Source: Litorimonas sp965205225 (GTDB lineage: Bacteria > Pseudomonadota > Alphaproteobacteria > Caulobacterales > Maricaulaceae). Taken from it: a stretch of 64,000 bases of DNA. Positions within the stretch are counted from its first letter, which is position 1, and each line of letters opens with the position of its first letter. Shown in pieces: positions 10,696 to 19,437 of the stretch. The notes under the pieces are model-generated. The model was given only the letters and a program-made list of their open reading frames with translations. It ran no database searches and was not told where the DNA came from. The DNA is taken from the NCBI GenBank assembly GCA_965205225.1, contig CBDBFZ010000003.1, positions 1,054,001 to 1,118,000 on the forward strand, in the 5' to 3' direction. Made by a program: the position numbers and the translations under genes.

Positions 10696-11939
10696 CCAGC
10701 GGGTCAAACCCGGAACAAGACCGAGATCAAGACAGAGCCGGAGATCTGGTTGCAAAGGGACACAATCCGATCAACGGGATCAAGACTTTCTGGACCGGAT
10801 TGCCGTGTGGTCGCGGAAGCTTGCGAAGTGTTGATTTCAGTCCCGTAAGTTCGATTCTGCCAGCTCTTGTAAATGCCGTGCATGAATTGCGACGTTGAGG
10901 TGTCATGGCTCCAAGGATATTGCCAAGTTATTGTGTGACGTGTGAGGAGTTTCCGGTCCGGTGTGTTTCATGTGGTCATTTCGAGGGCGTCGTCAGTCCA
11001 CATTCGAGATATGTCGGGACGGGCGTGGCGGCAGGAAATTGAAGAGAGTTTGTAACGCCGCGCCCGGCGAAGCCCCTCGACATCGGCAGGGCCCAGAGCA
11101 GCAGGGCCCAGAGCAGCAGGGCCCAGAGCAGCAGGGCCCAGAGCAGCAGGGCCCAGAGCAGCAGGGCCCAGAGCAGCAGGGCCCAGAGCAGCAGGGCCCA
11201 GAGCAGCAGGGCCCAGAGCAGCAGGGCCCAGAGCAGCAGGGCCCAGAGCAGCAGGGCCCAGAGCAGCAGGGCCCAGAGCAGCAGGGCCCAGAGCAGCAGG
11301 GCCCAGAGCAGCAGGGCCCAGAGCAGCAGGGCCCAGAGCAGCAGGGCCCAGAGCAGCAGGGCCCAGAGCAGCAGGGCCCAGAGCAGCAGGGCCCAGAGCA
11401 GCAGGGCCCAGAGCAGCAGGGCCCAGAGCAGCAGGGCCCAGAGCAGCAGGGCCCAGAGCAGCAGGGCCCAGAGCAGCAGGGCCCAGAGCAGCAGGGCCCA
11501 GAGAGCAGGGCCCAGAGCAGCCCAGAGCAGCAGGGCCCAGAGCAGCAGGGCCCAGAGCAGCAGGGCCCAGAGCAGCAGGGCCCAGAGCAGCAGGGCCCAG
11601 AGCAGCAGGGCCCAGAGCAGCAGGGCCCAGAGCAGCAGGGCCCAGAGCAGCAGGGCCCAGAGCAGCAGGGCCCAGAGCAGCAGGGCCCAGAGCAGCAGGG
11701 CCAGAGCAGCAGGGCTCAGGGCAAAACCGGTGATAGGCCCAAACAGCATGGCAGATAATCTCGCGCGGAAAGCGAAAGCCTTTCAGGTGCGGCCTGTAAA
11801 ACCGGTATCTTCATCCCGTAACCCTGATCAGCCAAAACGGCGAAAACAAGCTGACAATACCCACTCGCAAAACGCTTGCTCAACAGCCAAGGTCATGTGA
11901 CACGACCGTCAAATAATACCCATTTGGAAATGTAGGGCC
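10696..11939. other. Intergenic region between the giant paralogues
   Basis: The first bases after the stop (ccagcgggtcaaac and on) resemble the bases after the stop of the second giant gene at 19095, so the duplication included 3' flanking DNA. Most of the rest is a 15-bp minisatellite (11086-11718). I see no convincing gene. A frame runs through the repeat only because the unit is a multiple of three. The start of the next gene at 11940 has a weak GTAGGG-like ribosome site just upstream. Confidence 0.7.
11086..11718. repeat. 15-bp minisatellite, about 42 units
   Basis: The unit is GCAGGGCCCAGAGCA. Twenty-seven perfect copies run from 11086 to 11490. Three irregular units (12, 17 and 10 bp; 39 bp together) occupy 11491-11529. 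Eleven perfect copies follow from 11530 to 11694, then a 14-bp unit missing one C, then a diverged copy. The near-perfect identity indicates recent expansion by slippage or unequal crossing over. Because 15 is a multiple of three, frames stay open on both strands (PEQQG on plus, LLLWA on minus). I do not regard these as genes. Confidence 0.95.
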
Positions 11940-14900
11940 ATGTCAGCCATGTTTAAGACCATACCAACCCTATCACAGGAAACCCGGACCCCGATCGACA
12001 CTGACGGGGACGGCACCCCCGACCGGTTCGAGGTCGACACTGACGGGGACGGCAATATCGACCGGATTGAGTTCGACCCCGACCAAGACGGCAATATCGA
12101 CCGGATCGCGCATCTGGATGAGGACGGTCGCTGGGTGCAGGTGGATAGGGATTTGGACGATGACGGCACCATCGACCGGATTACTCACTATGGGTTTGAC
12201 AGCGGCACCCAGCGCGTGACCCGGAGGGAAGTCGATCTGGACGATGACGGCACGATCGACCGGAGCGAGGCCTACATCTATGACGATGACGATGACGGTA
12301 ACCGAGTCCGGATCAATTTCGACCTGGACGATGACGGCCTGATCGACCGGACGGCCCGTCTGAATGCGGAGGGTCGCTGGGAGCGGGTGGAATGGGATGA
12401 CGACGATGACGGCACGATCGACCGGACGGTTCACCGGAATACGGACGGCAGCGGCACCATCAACCGGATCGATTTTGACGATGATGGTGACGGCACAACC
12501 GACCGGAGCGAGTTCTACACTCACAACCCGGACAGCAACCGGACCCGGGTCGATTTCGACGACGACGCGGACGGCATGATCGACCGGATCACTCACTACG
12601 CATTCGATGGTGACGGCACCCGGCGCGTGATCAGGAGGGAGGTCGATCTGGACGATGACGGCACGATTGACCGGATCGCCCACCTGAATGCGGAGGGTCG
12701 CTGGGAGCGGGTGGAACGGGATTTGGACGATGACGGCAACATCGACCGGATCGAGACCTATACGTATGATGAGAACGGCAACCGAACCCGAGCCGAATTC
12801 GACGACGGTGCGGACGGGATGACCGACCGGGCCGAGGATTACAGGTATAATTCGATCGGCAGGCTGACCCGGACCAATTTCGACGACAATAATGACGGCA
12901 CAACCGACCGGTCCGAGGACTATGGCTATTTCAACGACAGGCTGACCCGGATCAGATTTGACGACGACGAAGACAACACGTTTGATCGGGGTGAGACCTA
13001 TACATATGATGAGAACGGCAGGCTGACCCGGATCGAGTTCGACGATGACGGGGACAATAATCCCGACCGGCGCGTGGCCTACACTTACGACGCGAACGGC
13101 AACCGGAACCGGACCGAGTTTGACGATGATGCGGACGGCACGATCGACCGGATCACTCACTTCGCGTTTGACAGCGGCGGCAACCGGAGCGTGACCCGGA
13201 GGGACGCCGACCTGGACGATGACGGGAATATCGACCGGACGATCCACCTGAATGCGGAGGGTCGCTGGGAGCGTGTGGAATGGGATGACGATGATGACGG
13301 CACGATCGACCGGACGGTTCACCGGAATACGGACGGCAGCAACACCCTGAATCGGACCGATTTCGACGGTGATGGTGACGGCACAACCGACCGGAGCGAG
13401 TTCTACACTCAAAATGCGGACGGTAACCGGGACCGGACCGATTTCGACGATGACGCGGACGGCACGATCGACCGGTCCGAGACCTACACATATGATGATG
13501 ACGGCAATCTGAGCCAGACCGAGTTCGACGACGACAATGACGGCACTATCGACCGGTCCGAGACCTACACATATGATGTGAACGACAGGGTGAGCCAGAC
13601 CAATTTCGACGACGACAATGACGGCACGATCGACCGGTCCGAGGCCTACACGTATAATTCGGACGGCAACCTGATCCGGACCGATTTCGACGACGACAAT
13701 GACGGCACAACCGACCGGAGCGAGTTCGACGATGACGCGGACGGGAACATCGACCGGGTCAACGTCGCGGAGAACCGGATTACGGCCTATAGAGCACCGG
13801 ATGCGGATGGCGACACTCTGGTCTACAGCCTATCCGGGACGGATGCAGCCCGGTTCACGATTGATGCCACTACAGGCGAGGTCAGTTTTATAGAGGCGCC
13901 CGACTTTGAGGCGCCGGGCGATGATGATCGGGATAATGTCTATGACATTATCGTCACCGCGTCGGATGGCACCAATAGCACGGACCACAATGTCGCCATC
14001 ACGGTGACGAATGAAAATGACAATATACCGGTCTTCACCTCGCCCGCCACGGCCAACGCGCGGGAGAACCAGACCGCAGCCTATATGGCGGCGGCGACGG
14101 ATGCGGATGGCGACACTCTGGTCTACAGCCTGTCCGGGACGGATTCGGTCTTGTTCACGATCGACGCCGCTACAGGCGAGGTCAGTTTTATAGCGGCGCC
14201 CGACTTTGAGGCACCGAGTGATGATGGCGGGGATAATGTCTATGACGTTGTGGTGACGGCGTCCGACGGTACAATTGACACAGAGCAGGCGGTCGCCATC
14301 ACGGTAACGGATGTCAATGAATTGGTTCCCCTCTCCAGTCTGGACGGCACGAACGGCTTTACCCTCAACGGGATCGACGCCTATGACCAGTCCGGCTTTT
14401 CCGTATCGTCTGCGGGGGATGTCAATGGCGACGGTTATGATGATCTGATCATCGGGGCCGATGGAGCCGACCCGGGTGGGGACAATAGGGCCGGCGAGGC
14501 CTATCTGGTCTATGGCGGAGCAAGCGCGCCAGGCATGGATGGCGTTCTGGATCTCTCCGATCTGGACGGTACGAACGGCTTCATCCTGACCGGGATCGAC
14601 GCGGGTGATCAGTCCGGCAGGTCCGTCTCGTCTGCGGGGGATGTCAATGGCGACGGCTATGATGATCTGATCATCGGAGCTTGGGGGGCCGACCCGAATG
14701 GGAACAGTGACGCTGGCGAGACCTATATCGTCTATGGCGGGGCGAGCGCGCCGGGCACGGAGGGCGTGCTGGATCTGTCGAGGCTGGCGCTGGACGGCAA
14801 CGGCTTTACCCTGACCGGGATCGACCCGGGTGACCGTTCCGGCTTTTCCGTGTCGTCGGCGGGGGATGTCAATGGCGACGGCTATGATGATCTGATCATC

Positions 14901-17900
14901 GGGGCCTGGGGGGCCGACCCGAATGGGGACAGTGACGCCGGTGAGATCTATCTAGTCTATGGCGGGGCGAGCGCGCCGGGCACGGATGGCGAGCTGGATC
15001 TCGGGGCGCTGGACGGCAGCAACGGCTTTACCCTGACCGGGATCGACGCGAATGACTTTTCCGGTATCTCCCTGTCGTCGGCGGGGGATGTGAATGGCGA
15101 CGGTTATGATGATCTGATCATCGGGGCCCCTTATGCCGACCCGGGTGGGGACGGTAATGCCGGGGAGACCTATATCGTCTATGGCGGGGCAAGTGCGCCG
15201 GGTACAGGAGGTGTGCTGGATCTCGGGGCGCTGGACGGCAGCAACGGCTTTACCCTGACCGGGATCGACGTGGGTGACAATTCCGGTCGTTCCGTCTCGT
15301 CGGCGGGGGATGTTAATGGCGATGGCTATGATGATCTGATCATCGGGGCCAGGGGGGCCGACCCGAATGAGGACAATGAAGTCGGCGAGACCTATATCGT
15401 CTATGGCGGGGCCAGCGCACCGGGCACAGACGGCGTGCTGGACCTCTTCACGCTGGACGGGACCAACGGCTTCATCCTCACCGGGATCGACGCGAGTGAC
15501 TATTCCGGTCAGTCCGTTTCATCGGCGGGGGATGTCAATGGCGATGGTTATGGTGATCTGATCATCGGGGCCTTTGAGGCCGACCCGAATGGGGATAATT
15601 CCGGCGAGACCTATATCGTCTATGGCGGGGCGAACGCGCCGGGGACAGGGGGCGTGCTGGATCTCGGGGCGCTGGACGGGACCAACGGCTTCATCCTCAC
15701 CGGGATCGACAGGTATGACAGTTCCGGCATTTCCGTCTCATCCGCAGGCGATATCAATGGTGACGGTTATGACGATCTGATCATCGGTGCCTATAGGGCC
15801 GACGGTTTTGCCGGCGAGACCTATCTCATCTATGGCGGGGCGACGGGGACGGAAAGCCTCGTGCCGGTCACAGCGCAGGGCACGGCGGCGGCGGATAATT
15901 TCACCGGCAATGCCGGCGCGGACAGTTTTACCGCGATTGCCACGAATGATGTGGTGCGCGGCGGGGCCGGCGATGACAATATCCGCGTTACCTCCCTTGA
16001 CTTTGCGGCGATTGATGGCGGCACGGGCCAGGACACCCTGATGCTGGACGGGGCGGGCCTGTCGCTCGACCTGACCGGGGCGGGCCATGCCAGCGTGGAC
16101 AGTGTCGAACTGTTTGACCTGTCCGGCACGGGCGCCAACAGCCTGGTTCTGGACGCGCGGGCCGTATTTGACGTAACGGAGGAGCGCGCGGGCGGTGTTG
16201 CGAGCCTCGACGTGCTGGGTGATGTGGATGACAGGGTTGATCTGAGCGGCAGTTCATTCGCCCTGACCGGGATGGCGGTGGAGGATGGCACGACTTATAT
16301 TGTCTATAGGGACGGCAATGCGCAAGTGCGCGTAGAGGCGGGAATCTCGGTTTCGACACTACCGATCTTCTCCTCCCCCGCCACGGCCAGCGTGGCGGAG
16401 AACCAGAGCGCGGCCTATATGGCGGCGGCGGAGGACGCGGATGGCGACACTCTGGTCTATAGCCTGTCCGGGACGGATGCGGCCCTGTTCACGATCGATG
16501 CCGATAGGGGCGAGGTCAGTTTTATAGCGGCACCTGATTTCGAGATGCCGGGCGACGCGGACAGGGATAATGTCTATGATATCACCGTCACCGCGTTCGA
16601 CGGCACCAATCGCACGGACCACAATGTCGCCATCACGGTGACAGATGAATATGACCTGATCCCTCTCTCCAGTCTGGACGGCACGAACGGCTTTACCCTC
16701 GCCGGGAGTGACGGGGGTGACTATTCCGGTTCTTCCGTGTCGTCGGCAGGGGATGTCAATGGCGATGGCTATGATGATCTGATCATCGGGGCCAGAGGAG
16801 CCGACCCGAATGGGGGTAATTCCGGCGAGACCTATGTGATCTATGGCGGTGCGAGTGCGCCGGGGACAGGAGGCGTGCTGGATCTCGGGGCGCTGGACGG
16901 CAGCAATGGCTTTACCCTCACCGGGATCGACGTGAATGACCAGTCCGGCATCTCCGTCTCGTCTGCGGGGGATGTCAATGGCGACGGCTATGATGATCTG
17001 ATTATCGGGGCATCGAGGGCCGACCCGAATGGGGGTGATTCCGGCGAAACCTATGTCGTCTATGGTGGGGCCAGCGCACCGGGCACAGGAGGCGTGCTGG
17101 ATCTGTCGGCGCTGGACGGCACGAACGGCTTTATCCTCAACGGGATCGACGCGGGTGACGAGTCCGGCTCTTCCGTCTCGTCAGCGGGGGATGTCAATGG
17201 TGACGGTTATGATGATTTGATCATCGGAGCCCATAGGGCTGACGGTAATGCCGGCGAGACCTATGTCGTCTATGGCGGGGCGAGCGCGCCGGGCACAGAC
17301 GGCGTGCTGGATCTGTCCGATCTGGATGGGACCACCGGCTTCACCCTGACCGGGATCGACGCTTATGACTATTCCGGCGCTTCCGTGTCGTCGGCGGGGG
17401 ATGTCAATGGCGATGGCTATGATGATCTGATCATCGGGGCCGATGGGGCCGATGATCAGATCATTTCTGCTTTCCCGGACAGGAATCTCGGCGAGACCTA
17501 TATCGTCTATGGCGGGGCGAGCGCGCCGGGCACAGACGGCGTGCTTGATCTGTCCGATCTGGATGGGACCAACGGCTTCACCCTGACCGGAATCGACGAA
17601 GGTGACCGTTCCGGCTCTTCCGTGTCGTCGGCGGGGGATGTCAATGGCGATGGCTATGATGATCTGATCATCGGGGCCGATGGGGTCAGTTCTGCCGGCG
17701 GGATCTATATCGTCTATGGCGGGGCGAACGCGCCGGGCACAGATGGCGTACTGGATCTCGGGGCGCTGAACGGCACCAACGGCTTCATCCTGAGCGGGAT
17801 CGATGCGGGTGACGAGTCCGGTCAGTCCGTCTCATCTGCGGGGGATGTCAATGGCGATGGTTATGATGATCTGATCATCGGGGCCTCTGGGGGCGACCCG

Positions 17901-19094
17901 AATGGGAATAGGTCCGGCGAGACCTATATCATCTATGGCGGGGCGAGTGCGCCGGGCACAGAGGGCAGATTCAATCTCTCCACGCTGGACGGCAGCAATG
18001 GCTTCACCCTGACCGGGATCGACGCTTATGACCAATCCGGCACTTCCATCTCGTCGGCGGGGGATGTCAATGGCGATGGTTATGATGATCTGATCATCGG
18101 GGCCAACAGGACCGACGGTTTTACCGGCGAGACCTATGTCATCTATGGCGGGGCAACGGGGACGGAAAGCCTGACGCCGGTCACAGCACAGGGCACGGCG
18201 GCGGCGGATAATTTCACCGGCAATGCCGGCGATGACAGTTTTACGGGCATTGCCATGAATGATGTGGTGCGCGGCGGGGCCGGCGATGACACAATCCACG
18301 CTACCTCCCTTGACTTTGCGGCGATTGATGGCGGCACGGGCGCTGACCAGCTGGTACTGGACGGGGCCGGTCTGGCGCTCGACCTGACCGGGGCGGGTCA
18401 TGCCAGCGTGGACAGTGTGGAAGTGTTTGACCTGTCCGGCACGGGGGCCAATACGCTGGTGCTGGACGCGTTCGCCGTGTTTGACGTAACGGAAGAGCGC
18501 GAGGGCGGGGCGGCAAGCCTCGACGTGCTGGGAGATGCGGATGACAGGGTTGATCTGAGCGGCAGTTCATTCGCCCTGAATGGGACGGCGACGGAGGACG
18601 GCGTCACCTATAATATCTATAGGGACGGCAATGCGGAAGTGCGCATTGAGGATGGGGTGATGGTCACTCTCGCTGCTGCGGGGGCGCAAAGCGCCCGGTC
18701 CAAGACTGACCCCAAGACTGACATTGGGATCGATCCCGTGGCTGACCCCAGAACTGACCCCAGAACTGACCCCGGGACCGATCCCGGGTCTGGACCGATC
18801 AGGCTGGACAACCCGCTCATGAATGATGATCTATGGAATAATGATCTATGGGACGGCTTATGGGCGGACGGGGTCAAGAGCCTGGATCAGCCGGTTCATA
18901 TAGACGAGGATGCTATCCACATTTCGCTTTCAGACCCGCTTTCTTTCGGCCCACTCTCATCAGGCCCGCTTCCGGGTCCGTGGGGGGATCTGATGTGCTG
19001 GCCCGGGCTCGGAAGCCATCCGGCGATGCAGAATGATCTCGCCATGATCCTGTCGGAAATGGAGATTGTCACCGCAGATATGGAGGGCTTCTAA
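11940..19094 (+). CDS. Giant FG-GAP / cadherin / RTX mosaic surface protein, complete paralogue
   Basis: 2,384 aa starting MSAMFKTIPTL; an ATG three codons later is an alternative start. No signal peptide or membrane segment is visible at the N-terminus. Residues about 15-605 are Asp-rich repeats (D-D-D-G-T-I-D-R with YTYD/LTR strands, period about 26). Two cadherin-like domains follow (the first shortened), then seven FG-GAP repeats (about nt 14330-15830), an RTX-like module, one cadherin-like domain, seven more FG-GAP repeats (about 16665-18150), a second RTX-like module and a tail. The last 70 or so residues (from SLDQPVHIDEDAI to EMEIVTADMEGF) match the tail of the upstream giant protein almost residue for residue. 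This suits a C-terminal type I secretion signal, which is inference. Unit order and near-identical DNA show the two genes are duplicates with different unit numbers. Confidence 0.85.
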   Translation: MSAMFKTIPTLSQETRTPIDTDGDGTPDRFEVDTDGDGNIDRIEFDPDQDGNIDRIAHLDEDGRWVQVDRDLDDDGTIDRITHYGFDSGTQRVTRREVDLDDDGTIDRSEAYIYDDDDDGNRVRINFDLDDDGLIDRTARLNAEGRWERVEWDDDDDGTIDRTVHRNTDGSGTINRIDFDDDGDGTTDRSEFYTHNPDSNRTRVDFDDDADGMIDRITHYAFDGDGTRRVIRREVDLDDDGTIDRIAHLNAEGRWERVERDLDDDGNIDRIETYTYDENGNRTRAEFDDGADGMTDRAEDYRYNSIGRLTRTNFDDNNDGTTDRSEDYGYFNDRLTRIRFDDDEDNTFDRGETYTYDENGRLTRIEFDDDGDNNPDRRVAYTYDANGNRNRTEFDDDADGTIDRITHFAFDSGGNRSVTRRDADLDDDGNIDRTIHLNAEGRWERVEWDDDDDGTIDRTVHRNTDGSNTLNRTDFDGDGDGTTDRSEFYTQNADGNRDRTDFDDDADGTIDRSETYTYDDDGNLSQTEFDDDNDGTIDRSETYTYDVNDRVSQTNFDDDNDGTIDRSEAYTYNSDGNLIRTDFDDDNDGTTDRSEFDDDADGNIDRVNVAENRITAYRAPDADGDTLVYSLSGTDAARFTIDATTGEVSFIEAPDFEAPGDDDRDNVYDIIVTASDGTNSTDHNVAITVTNENDNIPVFTSPATANARENQTAAYMAAATDADGDTLVYSLSGTDSVLFTIDAATGEVSFIAAPDFEAPSDDGGDNVYDVVVTASDGTIDTEQAVAITVTDVNELVPLSSLDGTNGFTLNGIDAYDQSGFSVSSAGDVNGDGYDDLIIGADGADPGGDNRAGEAYLVYGGASAPGMDGVLDLSDLDGTNGFILTGIDAGDQSGRSVSSAGDVNGDGYDDLIIGAWGADPNGNSDAGETYIVYGGASAPGTEGVLDLSRLALDGNGFTLTGIDPGDRSGFSVSSAGDVNGDGYDDLIIGAWGADPNGDSDAGEIYLVYGGASAPGTDGELDLGALDGSNGFTLTGIDANDFSGISLSSAGDVNGDGYDDLIIGAPYADPGGDGNAGETYIVYGGASAPGTGGVLDLGALDGSNGFTLTGIDVGDNSGRSVSSAGDVNGDGYDDLIIGARGADPNEDNEVGETYIVYGGASAPGTDGVLDLFTLDGTNGFILTGIDASDYSGQSVSSAGDVNGDGYGDLIIGAFEADPNGDNSGETYIVYGGANAPGTGGVLDLGALDGTNGFILTGIDRYDSSGISVSSAGDINGDGYDDLIIGAYRADGFAGETYLIYGGATGTESLVPVTAQGTAAADNFTGNAGADSFTAIATNDVVRGGAGDDNIRVTSLDFAAIDGGTGQDTLMLDGAGLSLDLTGAGHASVDSVELFDLSGTGANSLVLDARAVFDVTEERAGGVASLDVLGDVDDRVDLSGSSFALTGMAVEDGTTYIVYRDGNAQVRVEAGISVSTLPIFSSPATASVAENQSAAYMAAAEDADGDTLVYSLSGTDAALFTIDADRGEVSFIAAPDFEMPGDADRDNVYDITVTAFDGTNRTDHNVAITVTDEYDLIPLSSLDGTNGFTLAGSDGGDYSGSSVSSAGDVNGDGYDDLIIGARGADPNGGNSGETYVIYGGASAPGTGGVLDLGALDGSNGFTLTGIDVNDQSGISVSSAGDVNGDGYDDLIIGASRADPNGGDSGETYVVYGGASAPGTGGVLDLSALDGTNGFILNGIDAGDESGSSVSSAGDVNGDGYDDLIIGAHRADGNAGETYVVYGGASAPGTDGVLDLSDLDGTTGFTLTGIDAYDYSGASVSSAGDVNGDGYDDLIIGADGADDQIISAFPDRNLGETYIVYGGASAPGTDGVLDLSDLDGTNGFTLTGIDEGDRSGSSVSSAGDVNGDGYDDLIIGADGVSSAGGIYIVYGGANAPGTDGVLDLGALNGTNGFILSGIDAGDESGQSVSSAGDVNGDGYDDLIIGASGGDPNGNRSGETYIIYGGASAPGTEGRFNLSTLDGSNGFTLTGIDAYDQSGTSISSAGDVNGDGYDDLIIGANRTDGFTGETYVIYGGATGTESLTPVTAQGTAAADNFTGNAGDDSFTGIAMNDVVRGGAGDDTIHATSLDFAAIDGGTGADQLVLDGAGLALDLTGAGHASVDSVEVFDLSGTGANTLVLDAFAVFDVTEEREGGAASLDVLGDADDRVDLSGSSFALNGTATEDGVTYNIYRDGNAEVRIEDGVMVTLAAAGAQSARSKTDPKTDIGIDPVADPRTDPRTDPGTDPGSGPIRLDNPLMNDDLWNNDLWDGLWADGVKSLDQPVHIDEDAIHISLSDPLSFGPLSSGPLPGPWGDLMCWPGLGSHPAMQNDLAMILSEMEIVTADMEGF
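14330..18160 (+). repeat. 14 FG-GAP coding repeats in two sets of seven
   Basis: The core is the same as in the upstream gene. Counting GDVNGDGYDDLIIGA-type cores gives seven before each of the two RTX-like modules. Blade 3 of the first set carries the variant LSRLALDGNGF, also found in blade 4 of the second propeller of the upstream gene, which suggests exchange of single blades between the paralogues. Confidence 0.85.
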
Positions 19095-19437
19095 CCAGCG
19101 GGTCAAACCTAAGACAAGGTCATGACCATGACCGAGACAGATCCGGAGACCGTGCCTGCCGGACAGACCGAGTGGCTGGCAACGAAACCGCTCAGCCTTG
19201 CGCGACATTGTCAACGACACGCTGACGCAAATCCCGGGACATCACTTTGGGCATGAAACACCGCCAATGTAAGGGGAATCAAAACAAAAGGGAATCCCTG
19301 AAATTAATAGGGCCTGAGCCTAGCGAGCTTGCGGAATTCTCTTGACATTGATGAGTCCTCGTACACCCTCTAAGTCTTTGTGATGCATGCTGCAAATGCA
19401 ACCTTGCCGCCGCGCCCGTTTATGGCAATGCCTCCCA
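19095..19437. other. Intergenic region after the second giant gene
   Basis: It begins with a diverged copy of the sequence that follows the first giant gene (ccagcgggtcaaac). A TTGACA hexamer at 19342-19347 could be a -35 element for the acylase gene, but no good -10 box stands at the usual distance. I see no gene here. Confidence 0.5.

Noticed and set aside
11086..11718. CRISPR array
   Set aside because: The units are contiguous with no spacers and there are no cas genes; it is a simple tandem repeat.
10961..11758. Open frame coding for repeated PEQQG (and its antisense LLLWA frame, 10976-11749)
   Set aside because: The frames are open only because the minisatellite unit is 15 bp; there is no ribosome site, no non-repeat domain, and both strands are equally open.
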